Shown here one piece after another: positions 58,800 through 64,000 of a stretch of DNA of 64,000 bases; position 1 is the first letter of the stretch; each line of letters starts with the position of its first letter. This DNA is from Ptychodera flava (taxonomy: Eukaryota; Hemichordata; Enteropneusta; Ptychoderidae): NCBI RefSeq assembly GCF_041260155.1, contig NC_091929.1:49243389-49307388 (forward strand). Direction: 5' to 3'. Below the pieces are notes generated by a model, which worked only from the letters and a program-made list of their open reading frames with translations, was not told where the DNA came from and searched no databases. The translations under genes and the position numbers were made by a program.

Positions 58800-59790
58800 G
58801 AAAAAACAAGCGACCCAACAGTTGACAGAGCTCTGCTGTGTTATGTAGAGAATAACTTTTTGTGACACATGTACTGATGAAGAAGGTAGATATCTTTGAT
58901 AGCTCATTTCAGGATGGCCTGACCAAAAATGGCAAAATTAGCTGCAAAAATACAAAATTGATGATGTCATTATAATTTCAATGTATTACATTAAGATAAA
59001 GCCTAGGAACCTGTATACCACATATCAAAGCTATCAGATGAGTAACATTTGAGAAACAAATATTTTGACCAAAAAATTGCAAAAATTGACCAAAAAATGA
59101 AAAAATTGAAGATATCATCAATTTCAATATATCACACTAAGACAAACCCTAGGGACCTGTATACCAAATATCAAAGGCATTGGACAAGTAGTTTTTGAGA
59201 AACACATTTTTTGACCAATAATGGCAAAAATTGCACGAAAAATACAAAATTGCAGATTTCGTCATATATTCAATATACTAGTATTATATTTAGTTCATCT
59301 GTAGAAACCTGTATATCAAATATCAAAGCTGTCAGACGAGCGCTTTTGATGAAATAAAGTTATGACCAAAATTGAGAAAAAATTCCTTAAAAATACAGAT
59401 TTGCATATTTCATCACAATTTGAACAAATCCAAGTTGGGTTATCCCTAGGTACCTGTATACCAAATAACAAAGCTGTCTGACCAGCGGTTATGAAGAAGA
59501 TTTTTTAACAAAGACGCCTTTTTGGTGCTAATTTGCTTATTTTCAACAATATCAAAAAAAATCGTTTCTCAAAATCATATTTTTCATCTACACAACAAAT
59601 ATCAAATCAGTAAGTACTGCGGTTCTCAAGATATTTGAGTGGACGGACGCCTCACAATACGGTACATACATACCGTACATGGTACGTATACATACCGGTA
59701 CATACATACATACATACATACATACATACATACATACATACAGACTGATGCCGGACGGATACCCTTCCCAATAGCTTTTATAGACTATAC
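58800..59790. mobile_element. Related 146-bp-unit element with CATA tail
   Basis: Starts AACAAGCGACCCAACAGTTG and carries several diverged units (CTGTATACCA..TATCAAAGC). It ends with a GGACGGACG stretch, a long CATA microsatellite (about 59670-59742) and CCAATAGCTTTTATAGAC. Duplicate A lacks it at the equivalent place. Confidence 0.55.
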
Positions 59791-59999
59791 CGGTAGTCTA
59801 TAGTAGATAATAAAGCATTCTTACAAGCAGTTTACAAGACGAGATCTTAACCCTTTGATGAGGACAAATGTCCCAAAATAATAAATATGCAAATTTCACC
59901 ACAATTTGAGCAATCATCGTTATGAACCCAGGTAGCAAATTTCACAACAACACTTTTCACATTTATACTGTATGATATTTGAGTAGAATAACATGTAAG

Positions 60000-60196
60000 C
60001 CTTGAGAGAATTATTTGAGTGCAAATGTTGTATTGTAAACTTGACATGTGGTACAATACACAAATGAATCAATCTGTACAACGTAAGAGTGCATGTATCG
60101 ATGATATTATCACACTCTTCACATTCCTAAGGCTGAGATGGACCATTAAGTGGAGAAATTTGTGAAAATAATGATAAGACAGCCCTTTTGTGTGAA
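60000..60196 (-). pseudogene. Decayed zinc-finger codons beyond the stop of gene B
   Basis: Same degraded finger remnants as after gene A, with additional small differences. They show that the shortened carboxyl end existed before the duplication or arose at the same inherited site. Confidence 0.6.
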
Positions 60197-62808
60197 TTAT
60201 TTACCACACTCAGTCCATTTGTATGGTTTGACACCAGAGTGGTTCATCGGTTTGACAACCGAATGGATCAGTCTATGCTTCGCAAGATTGCCCTTTTGTG
60301 TGAATGTCTTACCACACTCTTTGCACTGAAATGGTCTGACACCTGAATGGATCAACATGTGCTTCGTAAGACTGCTCTTTGCTGAGAATGCTTTACCACA
60401 CTCCTTGCATTCATATGGTTTGACACCTGAATGGATCAGTCTGTGCTGCCTGAGATCGTCCTTACGTGTAAATGCTTTATAACACTCTTTGCATTCATAT
60501 GGTTTGACACCCGAATGGATCAGTCTGTGCTGCCTGAGACTGCTCTTTACTGTAAATGCTTGTCCACACTCGTTGCATTCATATGGTCTGATGCCGGAAT
60601 GGGTTAATCTGTGCTTCTTTAGATTGCCTCTGTCTTTGAATGCTTTATCACATACATCACATTCATATGGTCTGAGGTTTGAATGGACCACATTATGCCT
60701 ACTAAGAGAAGTCTTGTTTGTGAATGTTTTACCACACTCTTTGCAATCATACGATCTGAGGTCTGAATGGATCTTTGTGTGCTTCGTAAGAGCACCTCTA
60801 TCTTTGAATGCTTTACCACATACTTCACATTCATATGGTCTGAGGTTTGAATGGACCACACTGTGTAAGTTAAGACTGCTCTTTTGTGTGAATGTCTTAC
60901 CACACTCTTTACATTCATGCGGTCTGAGGCCTGAATGAATCAGTTTGTGCTTCATAAGATCGGTGCTACGTGTAAATGCTTGATCACACTCTTTGCATTT
61001 GTGCGGTCTGAAGCCTGTATGGGTAAATCTGTGCCACCTAAGAGTGCTGCTATCTTTGAATGTTTTACCACATACTTTACATTCATATGGTCTGAGGTTT
61101 GTGTGGACCACACTGTGTCTCATAAGAAAGGCCTTTTGTCTGAATGTCTTACCACATTCTTTGCATTCATGTGGTTTGACACCGGAATGGATCAGTATGT
61201 GCTGCCTGAGATTCTTCTTTGCTAAGAATGTTTTTTCACACTCCTCACATTTATACTTTCTGACACGTACACCAGAGTGCGTGATATAATGTGTCCTAAG
61301 ATGGCTCTTTTGTGTGAATCTTTTACCACACTCTTTGCATTCATATGGTCTGAGACCTGAATGAATCAATCTGTGCATGTTAAGATGTTCATTACGTGAG
61401 AATGTCTTACCGCACACTTCACATTCATGTGGTTTGACTCCTGAATGGATCAGTTTGTGCGGCCTAAGATCACCCTTGCGTGTAAATGTTTTACCACACT
61501 CTTTGCATTCATACGGTCTGAGGCCTGAATGGATCGAACTGTGCACCGAAAGAGTTCTCCTGTCTTTGAATGTATCACCACAAACTTCACATTCATACGG
61601 TCGGAGGTTTGAATGGGCTAATTTGTGTGTTTTAAGATGGACCTTTTGTGTAAACGTTTTACCACACTCTTTGCATTCATATGGTCTAAGGCCTGTGTGG
61701 ACCATACTGTGCGTCATAAGACTGCCCTTTACTGCGAATGTCTTACCACACTCTTTACATTCATATGGTTTGAAACCAGTATGGATCAGTTTGTGCTTCG
61801 TAAGACTGCTCTTTGCTAAGAATGTTTTATCACACTTCTCACATTTATACTTTCTGACACGTACACCAGAGTGCGTGACTTGATGTGTCCTAAGATTGCT
61901 CTTTTGTGTGAATGTTTTACCACACTCTTTGCATTCATACGGTTGGAGGCCTGAATGGATCAGTCTGTGCGTGCTAAGATAGCTCTTACTTGAGAATGTC
62001 TTACCACAATCTCTACATTCATATGGTTTTACACCTGAATGGATCAGTTTGTGCTTTCTAAGATTGCGATTACATGTAAATGTTTTACCACACTCTTTGC
62101 ATTCATATGGCCTGAATCCTGAATGGATCAAACTGTGCACCCTGAGAGAGTTTCTATAATTGAATGTTTTACCACATACTTTACATTCATATGGTCTGAT
62201 GTTTGAATGGACCAAATTGTGTGTACTAAGCTGGGCCTTCTGTTTGAATGTCTTACCGCACTCTTTGCATTCATAAGGTTTGACTCCTGAATGGATCAGT
62301 CTGTGTTTTGCAAGATTGCCCTTAAGTGTGAATGTTTTACCACACTCTTTGCATTCATACAGTCTGAGGCCTGAATGTATTAGGCTGTGCTTCCCAAGAC
62401 TGTCCTCTTGAGTGAATGTTTCACCACAATCCGTGCATTCATGTGGTCTGTTATTTCTTTCAATATTGCGATTTAGTCCATATTTCCAAACTGATGTCGT
62501 CCCACTTTCTGAACAGAAATAAGACTCTTCTATTTGCAATGGGCAATCCTTTACAAGCCTTGTTTTCCAATCACCTCTTTCACACTCCTGGCTCTTATTA
62601 CTGCATACCTGTACCAGTGCATTCTGTGAGTTATTTTCATCATTATTCAAATGACTCTCAGACAAACTGAAGGAATCTTTGTCCACTCTAGACTTGTTGT
62701 CAAAGTGATCATGCTTTGCAGTAAAGTCTTCTCTATCCTTTTCTGTGCTGTCATACTCCAAGGTGACATAACCATTTTGGACAAGACTCTGTATGATCAT
62801 TGATGCTC
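60197..62808 (-). CDS. Poly-C2H2 zinc-finger protein B, main exon (26 fingers)
   Basis: Paralogue of the 27478-29885 exon within the large direct duplication. Coding from the ATG at 62800 (exon acceptor at 62808) gives about 867 residues: the same acidic amino region, then 26 C2H2 fingers. Fingers 1-22 align one to one with gene A. B then has four fingers where A has two, and ends PMNHSGVKPYKWTECGK at a stop in the middle of a further finger. Finger 24 has CKECYKAF, lacking the usual glycine. Seven aligned fingers (9, 11, 15, 16, 17, 19, 20) differ within the DNA-reading helix, with 15 and 20 changed most. Upstream exons, if any, lie beyond the window. Both genes have intact frames. Confidence 0.93.
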
Positions 62809-63030
62809 CTGTTTGTAGAGAAAAGGGTTTAGAAAAATACATAAAAGGAATATTATATACGAGCGCCACAGGAGTATGCACAGCTGTATTCTGTAAATAT
62901 GAAATTTAAATATTATTCAACAAGCAATTGACAAATCTTCAGAATTTTATTAGAATGATGACTTGACCATAACGATTGTTTTGTTGCATTCACAAGGGGA
63001 ATCAGTATCTAAGGATGTAAGTTCAAATCT

Positions 63031-63204
63031 AATAGACCCTTTTCATAAGTCTAGCACCCTCCTGTGGCCACTGTGAATTTGAAGCTGAAGCGAGGCCACT
63101 GGGAAACCTGTACAGCCTCCGGAGGGTTTTCCCCAGTGGCTTCGCTTTGACTTCAAATTCACAGTGACCACTGGAGGGCGCTAGACTTATGAATAGGGTC
63201 TATT
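63031..63204. repeat. Hairpin MITE, copy in duplicate B
   Basis: Counterpart of 30108-30284 with a few small differences. It was therefore present before the duplication. Confidence 0.85.
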
Positions 63205-64000
63205 GATCATTTCTGAATTATGTCAAAGCCTAGGAAAGGACTGCTTATAAGACTCATGTAAATAAGAAATAAAAAAGCACCAAAGACATTTTGCTCCTAC
63301 GGATTTTGCAACATTTTGCAAGCCAGATTGAGTGTATGTATGATATTTAATAGCTCCTCATGACCTTAAATGTAGCTTGTGATATTCATAGTAAGTAGCA
63401 TTTGAACACATTTTGATGCACCCTCTACTAGTGTAATGGATGACAACTGTTGCGACAGACACAGACACTTACACTACACCTTTACAGCCTGGTACATCAT
63501 AGGTAGTGATTCGTTCTATCATACCAAAGTAAAGGACCCTCTTGTAATATCATATTGCATACAATTTATGTAGACAATATTTGGCTGCCCCACTGTCTAT
63601 GGTTGCAGATAGAACACTAAAGCAACATGTAAAAAAATACTTGTCTGTAGCAACATATCTCTTTGTTTGTGAATTTTCCCATTCTAAAAAAAATATGGTT
63701 TTAAGTCAACTAGCTGACAACTTAAGTCATTGGTTAAAACTTTCCTGACTCTGTCCATGAACATTAACAATCGACCTAGCAGCTGAAATAGCTCCACTGT
63801 GCTATATAGAGAATAACTGCTTTTGACACATGTGTTGATGAAGAACGTGGAAATCTTTGATAGGCCATTCTTTTAGACAAACATAACTGGTAAAAATATA
63901 CAAATATACAAGATTTCATCATTATTTGAACATATCACCTTAAGATCATCCTTTAGAACATACAACCAAAGGTATCAGACAAGTTTGAGAATCAAATGTT

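Larger units (their letters stand above)
55108..64000. repeat. Large direct duplication, copy B (cut by window edge)
   Basis: Starts at TAAAAATTGG, the same bases that start copy A at 22838, giving an offset of 32,270 bp. It is still matching copy A where the window ends. If this is a simple tandem duplication, the unit is 22838-55107 and the rest of copy B, including the upstream exons of its zinc-finger gene, lies beyond 64000. Confidence 0.9.

Overview
The window looks like TE-rich animal nuclear DNA, most likely from an invertebrate deuterostome (hemichordate, echinoderm or cephalochordate). Three things point there: spliced genes with long introns, a GSKIP orthologue, and an LTR retroelement of the Gmr1-like group, which was described from deuterostomes. 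I cannot name the species. The DNA is AT-rich and carries many hairpin-type MITEs and satellite-like arrays. Only about 6 kb is convincing host coding sequence.

Layout. 388-3033 is a non-autonomous DNA transposon with an 8-bp target duplication. 6051-17599 (+) is a two-exon GSKIP gene (GSK3-beta interaction protein) whose 11.2-kb intron holds several palindromic MITEs, a short spaced-repeat array and a 5'-truncated LINE. 17600-22837 is intergenic with MITEs. From 22838 a large direct duplication begins: 22838-31084 is matched by 55108-64000 at an offset of about 32.3 kb, with insertions and deletions between the copies. Each copy carries a long minus-strand C2H2 zinc-finger exon: 24 fingers at 27478-29885 and 26 fingers at 60197-62808.

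The first zinc-finger gene can be extended upstream on the minus strand by a well-bounded exon at 35399-35512 and, less surely, a start exon at 44580-44679. All junctions are phase 1. Its first intron holds a nest: a hairpin-rich element with about 100-bp terminal inverted repeats (35889-44401) that was entered by a young, broken Gmr1-like LTR retroelement (37299-43538).

Between the putative start exon and the second duplicate lie diverged repeats and hairpins (45.1-45.8 kb), a long foldback structure (45.9-48.2 kb), an isolated TCTCGCGAGA promoter-type motif (48829), an old coding-less LTR element on the minus strand (49162-52008), and a four-unit 226-bp tandem array in which every unit carries a DR1/DR3-type cluster of AGGTCA half-sites. 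The duplication starts immediately after the end of another repeat element at 55107, which suggests that repeats took part in making it.

No tRNA, rRNA or CRISPR locus is supported. Function is clear only for GSKIP (GSK3/PKA signalling) and for the zinc-finger proteins as DNA-binding factors. Everything else is repeat architecture.
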